A stretch of DNA of 64,000 bases from Chelydra serpentina. Its lineage: Eukaryota; Chordata; Testudines; Chelydridae. Of this stretch, positions 9,712 through 21,172 are shown piece after piece (the stretch's first letter is position 1; each line of letters opens with the position of its first letter). A program made the position numbers and the translations under genes. The stretch covers positions 94,086 to 158,085 of the forward strand of contig JBAIAC010000632.1 in assembly GCA_037349315.1 (NCBI GenBank), written 5' to 3'. Below the pieces are notes generated by a model. That model made no database searches. It was given only the letters and a program-made list of their open reading frames with translations, and was not told where the DNA came from.

Positions 9712-12644
9712 GGGTGAGGGTGGGGGTGAGGTTGCGCATTACGGTGAGGGTGGGGATGGGGGTGAATGTAAGCGTGAGAATAGGGGGTTGAGGGTGGGGG
9801 TGATGTTGGGGGAGAGGATGAGGGTGGGGTTGGGATTGAGGGTGGTGGTGGGAGTGGGGGTTCCGGTGCGGGAGAGGCTGAGGGTGATGGTTACAGTTAG
9901 GGTTAGGGTTAGGGTCAGAGTGAGGGTGAGGTTGGGGTGGGGGTAGCAGTTGGGATTAGGGTGGGGGTGAGGGTGGGTGTGGTGTTTAGGGTGTCGGTGA
10001 GGTTGTGGGTGGACGTGTGGGTCGGGGTTAGGGTGACTGTGGGGGAGATGGTGGGGGTGGGGGTGCGTGGAGGGTGAGACTGGTGGTGGGGTAGAGGGTG
10101 AAGGTTAGGGTGAGGGTGGGGATGGCTGTGAGGGTGAGGGTAGGGTTGCGGGTTGGTGTGGGGGTGAGGTTGAGGGTGAGGGTGAAGGTGGGTTTGGGAG
10201 TTAGGGTTAGCCTGAGGGTGAGGGTGGAGTAGGGTTGGGGTGGGGTGGGGGTTGGGGTGAGCGAGAGGGTGAGCGTGGGCGTGAGGGTTGGGGTGTGAGT
10301 GAGGGTTGAGGAAGATTGTGGGGGTTGGGGTAGGGGTGAAGGTGATGGTGATGGTGAGGGTGGGGTTTGGGTTGACGTTGAGGGTGAGGGTGGGGGTGGG
10401 GTTTGGGGTGAGGGCGAGAGTGAGGGTTAGGATTAGGGTTCGGGTGAGGGTGGGCGTGAGGATGAGGGTGAGGGTGGGTGAGGGGTGGGTTTTGGTTTAG
10501 TGTGAGGATTACGGAGGGTGCGGGGTTTCGGGTGAGGGTGGTGGGGGGGGTGAGGGTGAGGATGAGGGTGATCGTCAGGGTGGGGGTGGGAGTGGAGGTG
10601 GGGGTGAGGTTGAGCGTTACGATGAGGGTGAGGGTGGGGTTGGGGGTCGGGTTGGGAGTGGGGATGAGGGTGAGGGTGAGCGTGACGGTGGGGGTGGCAG
10701 TGGGGGTGAGGGTGAGAGTGGGGTTGCTAGTGATGGTGGGGGTGAGGGTGAGGATGAGTGTGGGGGTAAGTGTGAGGGTGACGGTGAACATGGGGCTGGG
10801 TGTGAGGGCGAGGGTGAGGGCGAGGTTGGGGGTGAAGATGAGGGTGAGGGTGAGGAGGAGGCTGAGAGTGGTGGTCAGGGTGAGGGTGAGGGTCAGTCTG
10901 GGGGTGAGGGTCGGGGTGGGGGTGAGCGGGGAGGGTTCAGGCGAGGGTGAGGGTCAGGGTGGGGGTGGGGGTGGGGTTGGGGGTAGGGTGAGGGTAAGGG
11001 TGGTGGTGGGAGTGGGGGTGAGCGTGAGAGTGTGGGTGGGGGTGGGGGTGAGGGTGTGGGTGAGGCAGAGGGTGGGGGTGGGGTGGGGGAGGGCGTGTGG
11101 GTGAGTTTGAGTGTGGGGGAGTTGGGCTGGAGGTGAGGGTGAGGGTGCGGCTGGGGGTGAGGGTGAGGATGAGTGTGATCGTCAGGTTGGGGGTGAGGTT
11201 GAGCATTACGATGAGGGTGCGGGTGCGGGTGAGTGTGAGGGTGAGGGTGGGGTTAGGGGTCGGGTTGGGGGTGGGGATGAGGGTGAGGGTGAGCGTGAGG
11301 TTGGGGGTGGCAGTGGGGGTGAGGGTGAGAGTGGGGTTGCTAGTGAGGGTGGGGGTGAGGGTGAGGATGAGTGTGGGGGTAAGGGTGAAGGTGACGGTGA
11401 ACATCGGGCTGGGTGTGAGGGTGAGGGCGAGGGTGGGGGAAGGGGTGAAGATGAGGGTGAGGAGGAGGCTGAGAGTGGTGGTCGGGGTGAGGGTGAGGGT
11501 GAGGGTGGGGGTGAGGATGAGAGTGGGGTTGCGGGTGAGGGAGTGGGTGAGTGTGTGGGTGAGGGTGAGGATGAGTGTGGGGGTAAGTGTGAGGGTGACG
11601 ATGAATATCGGGCTGGGTGTGAGGGTGAGGGTGAGGGCGAGGGTTGGGGTGGGGGTGAAGATGAGGGTGAGGGTGAGGAGGAGGCTGAGAGTGGTGGTCG
11701 GGGTGAGGGTGAGGGTGAGGGTGGGGGTGGGGCTGAGCGGGGAGGGTTCAGGCGAGGATGAGGGTCAGGGTGGGGGTGGGGGTAGTGTTGGGGGTAGGGT
11801 GAGGGTGAGGGTGGTGGTGGGAGTGGGGGTGAGCGTGAGGGTGAGAGTGTGGGTGGGGGTGGGGGCGAGGGTGGGGGTGAGGGTGTGGGTGAGGCTGAGG
11901 GTGGGGGTGGGTGGGAGAGGGCGTGTGGGTGAGTTTGAGTGTGGGGAGTGGGGGTGGAGGTGAGGGTGAGGGTGAGGGTGGGGTTGGAGGTGGAGGTGAG
12001 GGCGATGGTGACGGTGGGCTTGGGGTTTAGGGTGAAGGTGAGGGTGAGGGTGATCATGAGGGTGGGGGTGGGGGGGCGGTTGGGGTGAGGGTGATGGTGA
12101 GGTTGGGGGTGGGGGTGGGGGTGCGGTTGAGGGTGATGGTGTGGGTGGGGTTTGGGGTGACGGTTAGGGTGAGGGTGGGGGTGAGGGTTAGGATTAGGGT
12201 TCGGGTGAGGGTGGGCGTGAGGATAAGGGTGAGGATGGGTGAGGGGTGGGTTTTGGTTTAGGGTGAGGATTACGGAGGGTGCGGGGTTTCGGGTGAGGGT
12301 GGTTGTGGGGGTGAGGGTGAGGATGAGGGTGATCGTCAGGGTGGGGGTGGGGTGGTGGTGGGAGTGGGGCTGAGAAGGAGCGTTACGATGAGGGTGAGGG
12401 TGCTGGTGAGTATGAGGGTGAGGGTGGGGTCGGGTTGGGGGTGGGGAAGAGGGTGAGGTAGAGCGTGAGTGTGGGGGTGGCAGTGGGGGTGAGGATGAGA
12501 GTGGGGTTGCGGGTGAGGGTGTGGGTGAGGGTGAGGATGAGTGTGGGGGTAAGTGTGAGGGTGACGATGAACATCAGGCTGGGTGTGAGGGCGAGGGTGA
12601 GGGCGAGGGTGTGGGTGAAGATGAGGGTGAGGGTGAGGAGGAGA
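9712..12644. repeat. G-rich hexamer minisatellite with ~1.1-1.75 kb higher-order structure
   Basis: Nearly pure TGAGGG and variants. Landmark phrases break the monotony: GGATTACGGAGGGTGCGGGG (about 10507 and 12267), GAGCGTTACGATGAGGG-like text (10613, 11205, 12378), GAACATCGGGCTGGG-like text (10785, 11400, 12568) and GAGGGTTCAGGCGAGG (10929, 11741). Their spacing shows a higher-order unit of about 1.1-1.75 kb made by internal duplication. A TTAGGG x3 island sits at 9897-9914. The run ends at GAGGAGGAG followed directly by ACCCTACCC. Confidence 0.9.
9897..9914 (+). repeat. Interstitial telomere-repeat island, (TTAGGG)3
   Basis: Three tandem TTAGGG units following GGTTACAG, conserved at 18477-18494, 29184-29201 and inverted at 38572-38589, one per macro-unit. 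Confidence 0.85.
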
Positions 12645-14369
12645 CCCTACCCATACCCCACCCACACTCTCACCCTCACCCACCAACCTATTCCTCGTCC
12701 TCACCCTCACCCCACGCACAGCCCCACCCCCACCCTCACCCTCACCCCACCGCCACTCCGACCCTAACCCTAACCCTAACCCCCAACCCCAGCTCCTCCC
12801 TCACCGGCACCCTCACCGCCACCCCCACCCACACTTTCACCCTCACCAGCACCCCCAACCCCACTCCCACCCTCAACCTCACACTCACCCCCACTCTCAC
12901 CGTCAACCTCACCCTAACCACCGCCACCACGCTCACCCCCAACCAGACCCTCACCCTCACCCTCACCCTCAAACTCAACCTCACCCCAAACCCCCATCCT
13001 CACTCTCACCTTCACCCTCACCCCACCCCTCACCCTAACCGCAACCCCAATCCCCACCCTCACCCTCACCATCACCGAAAACCCCCACCCGCACCCTCAC
13101 CCCACCGCCACTCCGACCCTAACCCTAACCCTAACCCCCACCCCCAGCTCCTCCCTCACCGGCACCCTCAGTGCCACCCCGATCCTCACCCTCACCGCCA
13201 CCCCCACCCACACTTTCACCCTCACCCGCACCCCCAACCCCACTCCCACCCTCAACCTCACACTCACCCCCACTCTCACCGTCAACCTCACCCTAACCAC
13301 CGCCACCACCCTCACCCCCAACCAGACCCTCACCCTCACCCTCACCCTCAAACTCAACCTCACCCCAAACCCCCATCCTCACTCTCACCTTCACCCTCAC
13401 CCCACCCCTCACCCTAACCGCAACCCCAATCCCCACCCTCACCCTCACCACCACCGAAAACCCCCACCCGCACCCTCACCCTCACCCCCACCCTGACTCC
13501 CAATCCCACACTCACTCTCACCCTCACAATAACCCCCACCCTCACCCTAACCCCCACCTCCTCCCCAACCCCAGCCCTCACCGTCACCCACCCCCCCTCA
13601 CCCTCACCCTCACCCCGTCCCCCACCCCCAGCCTCACCCCCGCCCTAACCCTCACCCCCACCGTAACCCACACCCACAACCTCACCCTCACCTCCACCCC
13701 CACCCTCACCCCCACCCTCACCCCCACCCCCACAACCACCCACACTCTCACCCTCACCCTCACTCTCACCCACAGCACCGCCCTCAACCTCACCCTCACC
13801 TTCACCCTCTCTCTCATCGCCACCCCCACGCTCACCCTCACCCACACCGTCACCCAAACCCCACTCCCACTCCCACCCTGACCCTCACTCCCACCCCCAC
13901 CCTCACCCTCATCCCCACCCCCAACCTCCCCCTCTCCCTTTCCGTAACCCTCACCCTCAACCCCACCCCCACCCTCACCCTCACCCCCACCCCCACCCCC
14001 ACAGTCACCCTCACCCCAAACCCCAACCCCACCCTCACCATCACCGTGAGCCTCACTCCCACCCTCATCCTAATCTCCACCCAACCCTCACCCCAACCGC
14101 CACCCCCAACCCCACCCTCACCCTCACCCATACCCCCACCCCAACCCTAACCCTCAACCTCACCCTCACCACAACCGCCACCCCTAACCCCACCCCCCTA
14201 CCCTAACCCTCACCCCCACCCTCACCCTAATCCCCACCCCCAACCCGCACCCTCACCCTCACCCTCACCCCCACCCTCACTCTCACCCCCACCCCTCCCC
14301 AACCCTAACCTTCAACCTCACCCTCACGCTTAACCCAACCCCCACAATCACCCTCACCCTCAAACCCCA
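12645..14369. repeat. C-rich minisatellite, end of macro-unit 1
   Basis: CCCTCA-type array. (CCCTAA)3 islands occur at 12762-12780 and 13117-13136 inside a ~360-bp segment that is duplicated in tandem (about 12740-13080 and 13095-13450). The block is homologous to 21173-25194 but lacks the inverted G-rich insert and about 1.5 kb more. Confidence 0.88.
12762..12780 (-). repeat. Interstitial telomere-repeat island, (CCCTAA)3
   Basis: Three tandem CCCTAA units. Equivalent islands sit at 13117-13136 and 21295-21313 in homologous positions, always after CACTCCGA. Confidence 0.85.
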
Positions 14370-17300
14370 AGCCACATCCACGCAATACCGCGCAATGAAC
14401 AATTCATTCCTGTTCAGAACAAGAATCAAATTTATCCTGGAATCCTCTTAAAAACGCCAGTTAGGTTTGCTGCTTCGCTTCTTGCACTGGACTATCTCCT
14501 CCAAAAGCAGTTATGCGCTACTTGTTGGCTTTTCGGACAGATCCGTTCGTGAGAATACCTCACTACGATCAATTCAATCCTGTTCACTGCAAGTTCCAAA
14601 TGTCTCCTGGAAGCCTCTAGGAAACGCCCGTTAGATGTTCTACTGCGATTATTGTACCTATTAGTTTTTGAAAATGCCTCACAAAGCATTTCTATTTTGT
14701 TCACTGCTACAGACAAATTTAACCTGGAATCCTCCTCCAAAAGCCATTATGTTGCACTTGGCTTTTCGTAGAGATCCGTTCGTGAATACCTCTCAATGAA
14801 CTATTCAATCCTGTTCACAGCAAGTTCCAAATTTATCCTGGAATCCTCTTAAAAACGCCAGTTAGATGTGATGCAGCGCTTCGTGTACACATCGGTTCGT
14901 GTACACATCGGTTCGTGAAAAAAATTTTCACTGCTACAATTATATTTCTCCCGGAATCCTCCTCAAACAGTAATTATGCTGCACTGGTTGGCCTTTAGTA
15001 CAGATCCGTTCGTGAGAATAGCTCGCAATGAACAGTTGAAGCCTGGTCACTGATAGTTCCAAATCTCGCCTGGAATCCTCCTCCAAAAGTATCTAAAGTA
15101 CTGCTACGATTTTGGTACAGATCCGTTCGTGAGAATACCTCACAATGTTGAATTCAATCCTGTTCACAGCAAGTTCCCAAATTAACCTGGAATACTCTTA
15201 AAAACTCGTTAGCTGTGATGCTGCGGTTCATGTGCACATTGATTAGTGAAAATTCCTCACAAAGAGCATTTCAATTTTTTCACTGCTACAACTAAATTTC
15301 TCCTGGAATCCTCCTCAAAAACCCATTAAGCTGCAATGGTGGGCTTTTCGTACAGATCCGTTCGTGAGACTAGCTCGCAATGAACAGTTCAAGCCTGGTC
15401 ACTGATAGTTCCAAATCTCGCCTGGAATCCTCCTCCAAAAGCTATTAGAACGTAATGCTGCGAATTTGGTACAGATCCGCTCGTGAGAATACATCACAAT
15501 GTTGAATTCAATCCTGTTCACAGCAAATTCCCAAATTAACCTGGAATACTCTTAAAAACTCCAGTTAGCTGTGATGCTGCGGTTAGTGCACATCGATTAG
15601 TGAAAATACCTCACAAAGAGCATTTCAATTTTTTTCACTGCCACAGCTAAATTTCTCCTGGAATCCTCCATCAAAAGCAATTATGCTCTACTGGTTTGCT
15701 TTTCGTACAAATCCGTTCGTAAGAATACCTCACAATGCACAATTCAATCCTGTTCACTGCTACTGCCAAATCGCTCCTGTAATCCACCTCCAAAAGCTAT
15801 TTTAATGAATTGCTACGATTTTGGTACAGATCCTTTCGTGAGAATACCTCACAATGACCAATTTAATCCTTTACAGGGCAAGTTCAAAAATTTTCCTGGA
15901 ATCCTCTTAAAATATGCCAGTTAGATATGCAGCTGGCTTCTTCTTCGTGAATATTCCTCACAAAGAGCATTTCAAGTTTTTCAATGCTTCAACTACATTT
16001 CTCCTGGAATCGTCCTCCAAAAGTATTTAAAAGTCCTGCTACGATTTTGGTACAGATCCGTTCGTAAGAATACCACGTAATGAACAATTCAATCCTGTTC
16101 ACTGCTACTTCCAAATCTCGCCTGCAAGCCACCTCGAGAAGCTATTTTAATGTACTGCTGCATTTTCGCTACAGATCCTTTGTTAAGATTACCGCTTCAC
16201 AAAGAGCATTTCTATTTTTTAATTGCTACAACTAACTATCTCCAGGAATCTTCCTAGAAATCAATTAGGCTGCACTGCTTGGCAGTTCCTACTGTACCGC
16301 TTGTGAGAATACCTCGTTTTGAATAACTGAACCCTGTTCACAGCTACTGCCAAATCTCGCCTGGAATCCTTCTCCAATAGATATATAAGTGTACTGCTGC
16401 GGTTTTCGTAGAGATCCGTTCGTGAGAATACCTCACTTCGATCAATTCAATCCTGTTTACTGCAAGTTCCAAATTTCTCCTGGAAGCCTCATTGAAACGC
16501 CAGTTAGACCTTCTACTGCGCTTTTTGCATCTATTACTTGATGAAAATTCCAAAGAAAGCATTTCAATTCTTTTCACTGCTATAGACCAATTTCACGTGG
16601 AATCCTCCTCCCAAAGCCGTTATGCTGCACTGGTTGGCTTTTCGAACAAATCCGTTCGTGAGAATACCTTACAATGAACAATTCAATCCTGTTAACAGCA
16701 CGTTCCAAATTAATCCCGCCATCCTCTTTAAAAGGCCAATTAGATGATCTGCTGCGCTTTTTGTACAGATCGGTTCGTGAAAATTCCTCACAAAGAGCTT
16801 TTACATTTTTTCACAGCTACAACTAATTTTCTCCTGGAATCCTTATTCAGCACTGGTGGGCATTTCGTACAGATCCGTTCGTGGGAATATCTCGCAATGA
16901 ACAATTCAAACCTGTTCACGGCTATTGCCCAATATCTCCTGTAATACACCTAAAAGAGCTATTTAAATGTAATGCTGCGATTGTGGTCCAGATCCGTTCG
17001 TGAGAATACCTCACAATGAACAATTCAAACCTGTTCACTCCTATTGCCCAATATCTCCTGTAGTACACCTAAAAGAGCTATTTAAATGTAATGCTGCGAT
17101 TGTGGTCCTGATCAGTTCGTGAGAATACCTCACAATGACCACTTCAATCCTGTTAACAGCAAGTTCCAAATTTATCCTGCAATCGTCTTTAAAAGGCCAG
17201 TTACATGTTCTGCTGCGCTTTTTGACCAGATCGGTTCGTGAAAATATCTCACAGAGCATTTGAATTTTTTAACTGCTACAACTAAATCTTTCCAGGAATT

Positions 17301-17836
17301 TTCCTAGAAATCAATTAGGCTGGACTCCTTGGCTTTTCCTACTTTTCCTTTTGTTAGAATACCTCTTTTGCAAATCTCTCCTGTCATACACCTACAAAAG
17401 CTATCAAAATGTAATGCTGCCCTTTTGGTCAAGATCCGTTCGTGAGAATACCTCACTACGAGCAATTCAATCCTGGTCACTGCAAGTTACAAATTTCTCC
17501 TGGAAGCCTCTTTGAAACGTCCGTTAGATGTTTTACTGCGCTTTTTGTACCTATTAGATTTTGAAAATGCCTCAAAAAGCATTTCAATTCTGTTCACTGC
17601 TACAGACGAATTTCACCTGGAATCCTGATCCAAAAGCCGTTATGATGCACTGTTTGGCTTTAGGTACAGTTCCTTTCCTGAGAATACCTCGCTATGAATA
17701 ATGTTCACTGCTACTGCCAAATCTCTCCTGTAATCCACCTCCAAAAGCTTTTTAAACGAACTGCTTTGAATTTGGTACAGCCCATTAGTGAGAAAAGCTA
17801 TTTAGCTGTACTGCTGAGCTTCTGGTACAGATCCTT
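14370..17836 (+). repeat. Satellite array B, ~116-bp monomer
   Basis: About 30 monomers of the same satellite as array A, with identical array edges: it begins AGCCACATCCACGCAATACC and ends CTTCTGGTACAGATCCTTAG. Monomer order largely follows array A, so the arrays are copies of each other, not independent amplifications. It lacks several monomers present in A between about 5.7 and 6.2 kb and 7.9 and 8.5 kb. Confidence 0.93.
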
Positions 17837-18291
17837 AGCCCCAACCCCGACCCTCACCCTATCCCTAAATACACCGCCACCCTCACCCTCAGCCCCCCAC
17901 CCCACTGTCCCCCTCCATCTCACCCACACCATGACTGTAACCCTCACCCTAAACCTCACCCTAACCCTGACCCCAACCCTCACTGTAACCCCCACCCCAA
18001 CAGTCAACCTCACCCTCACGCTCACCCCCACCCCAGTTCAAACATCACGCTCAACCGTAAACTCACACCCACCCTCACGCTCACACCCCACCCCCACCCC
18101 CTCCCATAAACTCACCCCCACTCAAACCGCCCATCCCCACCCTCAGCCGAACCCTCACCCACAACCGCACACTCACTGCAAACCACACCCCGACCCTCAC
18201 CCTCACTGTCACCCTCACTCTCACCCCCGCCCTCACGACCACCCTCACGCTCCCCCCCCACCCCACGCCCACCCTCACCCTCACTATCCCA
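17837..18291. repeat. C-rich minisatellite block following satellite B
   Basis: Direct homologue of 9257-9711 with the same start and the same terminal CACTATCCCAGGG switch. Few substitutions separate the two. Confidence 0.9.
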
Positions 18292-21172
18292 GGGTGAGGG
18301 TGGGGGTGAGGTTGTGCATTACGGTGAGGGTGGGGATGGGGGTGAATGTTAGCGTGAGACTAGGGGGTTGAGGGTGGGGGTGATGTTGGGGGAGAGGATG
18401 AGGGTGGGGTTGGGATTGAGGGTGGTGGTGGGGGTGGGGGTTCCGGTGCGGGAGAGGCTGAGGGTGATGGTTACAGTTAGGGTTAGGGTTAGGGTCAGAG
18501 TGAGGGTGAGGTTGGGGGTGAGGTTGGGGTGGGGGTAGCAGTTGGGATTAGGGTGGGGGTGAGGGTGGGTGTGGTGGTTAGGGTGAGGGTGAGGTTGGCG
18601 GTGGACGTGTGGGTCGGGGTTAGGGTGACTGTGGGGGAGATGGTGGGGGTGGGGATGCGTGGAGGGTGAGACTGGTGGTGGGGTAGAGGGTGAAGGTTAG
18701 GGTGAGGGTGGGGATGGCTGTGAGGGTGAGGGTAGGGTTGCGGGTTGGTGTGGGGGTGAGGGTGAGGGTGATGGTGACGGTGGGTTTGGGAGTTAGGGTT
18801 AGCGTGAGGGTGAGGGTGGAGTAGGGTTGGGGTGGGGTGGGGGTTGGGGTGAGCGAGAGGGTGAGGGTGGGGGTGAGGGTTGGGGTGTGAGTGAGGGTTG
18901 AGGAAGATTGTGGGGGTTGGGGTAGGGGTGAAGGTGATGGTGAGGGTGGGGTTTGGGTTGACGTTGAGGGTGAGGGTGGGGGTGGGGTTTGGGGTGAGGG
19001 TGAGGGCGAGAGTGAGGGTTAGGATTAGGGTTCGGGTGAGGGTGGGCGTGAGGATGAGCGTGAGGGTGGGTGAGGGGTGGGTTTTGGTTTAGGGTGAGGA
19101 TTACGGAGGGTGCGGGGTTTCGGGGGAGGGTGGTGGTGGGGGTGAGGGTGAGGATGAGGGTGATCGTCAGGGTGGGGGTGGCGTGGGGGTGGGAGTGGAG
19201 GTGGGGGTGAGGTTGAGCGTTACGATGAGGGTGAGGGTGGGGTTGGGGGTCGGGTTGGGAGTGGGGATGAGGGTGAGGGTGAGCGTGACGGTGGGAGTGG
19301 CAGTGGGGGTGAGGGTGAGAGTGGGGTTGCTAATGAGGGTGGGGGTGAGGGTGAGGATGAGTGTGGGGGTAAGTCTGAGGGTGACGGTGAACATCGGGCT
19401 GGGTGTGAGGGTGAGGGTGAGGGCGAGGGTGGGGGTGAAGATGAGGGTGAGGGTGAGGAGGAGGCTGAGAGTGGTGGTCAGGGTGAGGGTGAGGGTTAGT
19501 CTGGGGGTGAGGGTCGGGGTGGGGGTGAGCGGGGAGGGTTCAGGCGAGGCTGAGGGTCAGGGTGGGGGTGGGGGTGGGGTTGGGGGTAGGGTGACGGTAA
19601 GGGTGGTGGTGGGAGTGGGGGTGAGCGTGAGAGTGTGGGTGGGGGTGGGGGTGAGGGTGTGGGTGAGGCAGAGGGTGGGGGTGGGGTGGGGGAGGGCGTG
19701 TGGGTGAGTTTGAGTGTGGGGGAGTGGGGGTGGAGGTGAGGGTGAGGGTGGGGCTGGGGGTGAGGGTGAGGTTGAGTGTGATCGTCAGGTTGGGGTGAGG
19801 TTGAGCGTTACGATGAGGGTGCGGGTGCGGGTGAGTGTGAGGGTGAGGGTGGGGTTAGGGGTCGGGTTGGGGGTGGGGATGAGGGTGAGGGTGAGCGTGA
19901 GGTTGGGGGTGGCAGTGGGGGTGAGGGTGAGAGTGGGGTTGCTAGTGAGGGTGGGGGTGACGGTGAGGATGAGTGTGGGGGTAAGGGTGAGGATGACGGT
20001 GAACATCGGGCTGGGTGTGAGGGTGAGGGTGAGGGCGAGGGTGGGGGAAGGGGTGAAGATGAGGGTGAGGAGGAGGCTGAGAGTGATGGTCGGGGTGAGG
20101 GTGAGGGTGAGGGTGGGGGTGAGGATGAGAGTGGGGTTGCGGGTGAGGGAGTGGGTGAGGGTGTGGGTGAGGGTGAGGAGGAGGCTGAGAGTGGTGGTCG
20201 GGGTGAGGGTGAGGGTGAGGGTGGGGGTGGGGGTGGGGCTGAGCTGGGAGGGTTCAGGCGAGGATGAGGGTCAGGGTGGGGGTGGGGGTAGTGTTGGGGG
20301 TAGGGTGAGGGTGAGGGTGGTGGTGGGAGTGGGGGTGAGCGTGAGGGTGAGAGTGTGGGTGGGGGTGGGGGCGAGGGTGAGGGTGTGGGTGAGGCTGAGG
20401 GTGGGGGTGGGTGGGAGAGGGCGTGTGGGTGAGTTTGAGTGTGGGGGAGTCGGGGTGGAGGTGAGGGTGAGGGTGAGGGTGGGGTTGGGGGTGGAGGTGA
20501 GGGCGATGGTGACGGTGGGCTTGGGGTTTAGGGTGAAGGTGAGGGTGAGGGTGATCATGAGGGTGGGGGTGGGGGGGCGGTTGGTGTGAGGGTGATGGTG
20601 AGGTTGGGGGTGGGGGTGGGGGTGCGGGTGAGGGTGATGGTGTGGGTGGGGTTTGGGGTGACGGTTAGGGTGAGGGTGGGGGTAGGGTTTGGGGTGAGGG
20701 TGAGGGCGAGAGTGAGGGTTAGGATTAGGGTTCGGGTGAGGGTGGGCGTGAGGATAAGGGTGAAGGTGGGTGAGGGGTGGGTTTTGGTTTAGGGTGAGGA
20801 TTACGGAGGGTGCGGGGTTTCGGGTGAGGGTGGTGGTGGGGGTGAGGGTGAGGATGAGGGGGATCGTCAGGGTGGGGGTGGGGTGGTGGTGGGAGTGGGG
20901 GTGAGGAGGAGCGTTACGATGAGGGTGAGGGTGCTGGTGAGTGTGAGGGTGAGGGTGGGGTCGGGTTGGGGGTGGGGAAGAGGGTGAGTTAGAGCGTGAG
21001 TGTGGGGGTGGCAGTGGGGGTGAGGATGAGAGTGGGGTTGCGGGTGAGGGTGTGGGTGAGGGTGAGGATGAGTGTGGGGGTAAGTGTGAGGGTGACGATG
21101 AACATCAGGCTGGGTGTGAGGGTGAGGGTGGGGGCGAGGGTTGGGGTGAAGATGAGGGTGAGGGTGAGGAGG
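18292..21172. repeat. G-rich hexamer minisatellite, macro-unit 2
   Basis: Direct homologue of 9712-12644, with the same landmark phrases (GGATTACGGAGGGTGCGGGG at about 19099 and 20807) and the TTAGGG x3 island at 18477-18494. It ends at exactly the same GAGGAGGAG to ACCCTCACCC strand switch. Confidence 0.9.

Noticed and set aside
9257..14369. Many long open frames rich in Val-Arg, Gly-Glu, Leu-Thr and His-Pro as genes
   Set aside because: They are forced by a six-base repeat without stops in five frames, overlap on both strands, and show no conserved non-repetitive domain. The same reasoning applies to all other minisatellite blocks.
12645..14369. A functional chromosome end (telomere) inside the window
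   Set aside because: Perfect TTAGGG runs are only three or four units long and embedded in variant hexamers on both sides, so they are interstitial.
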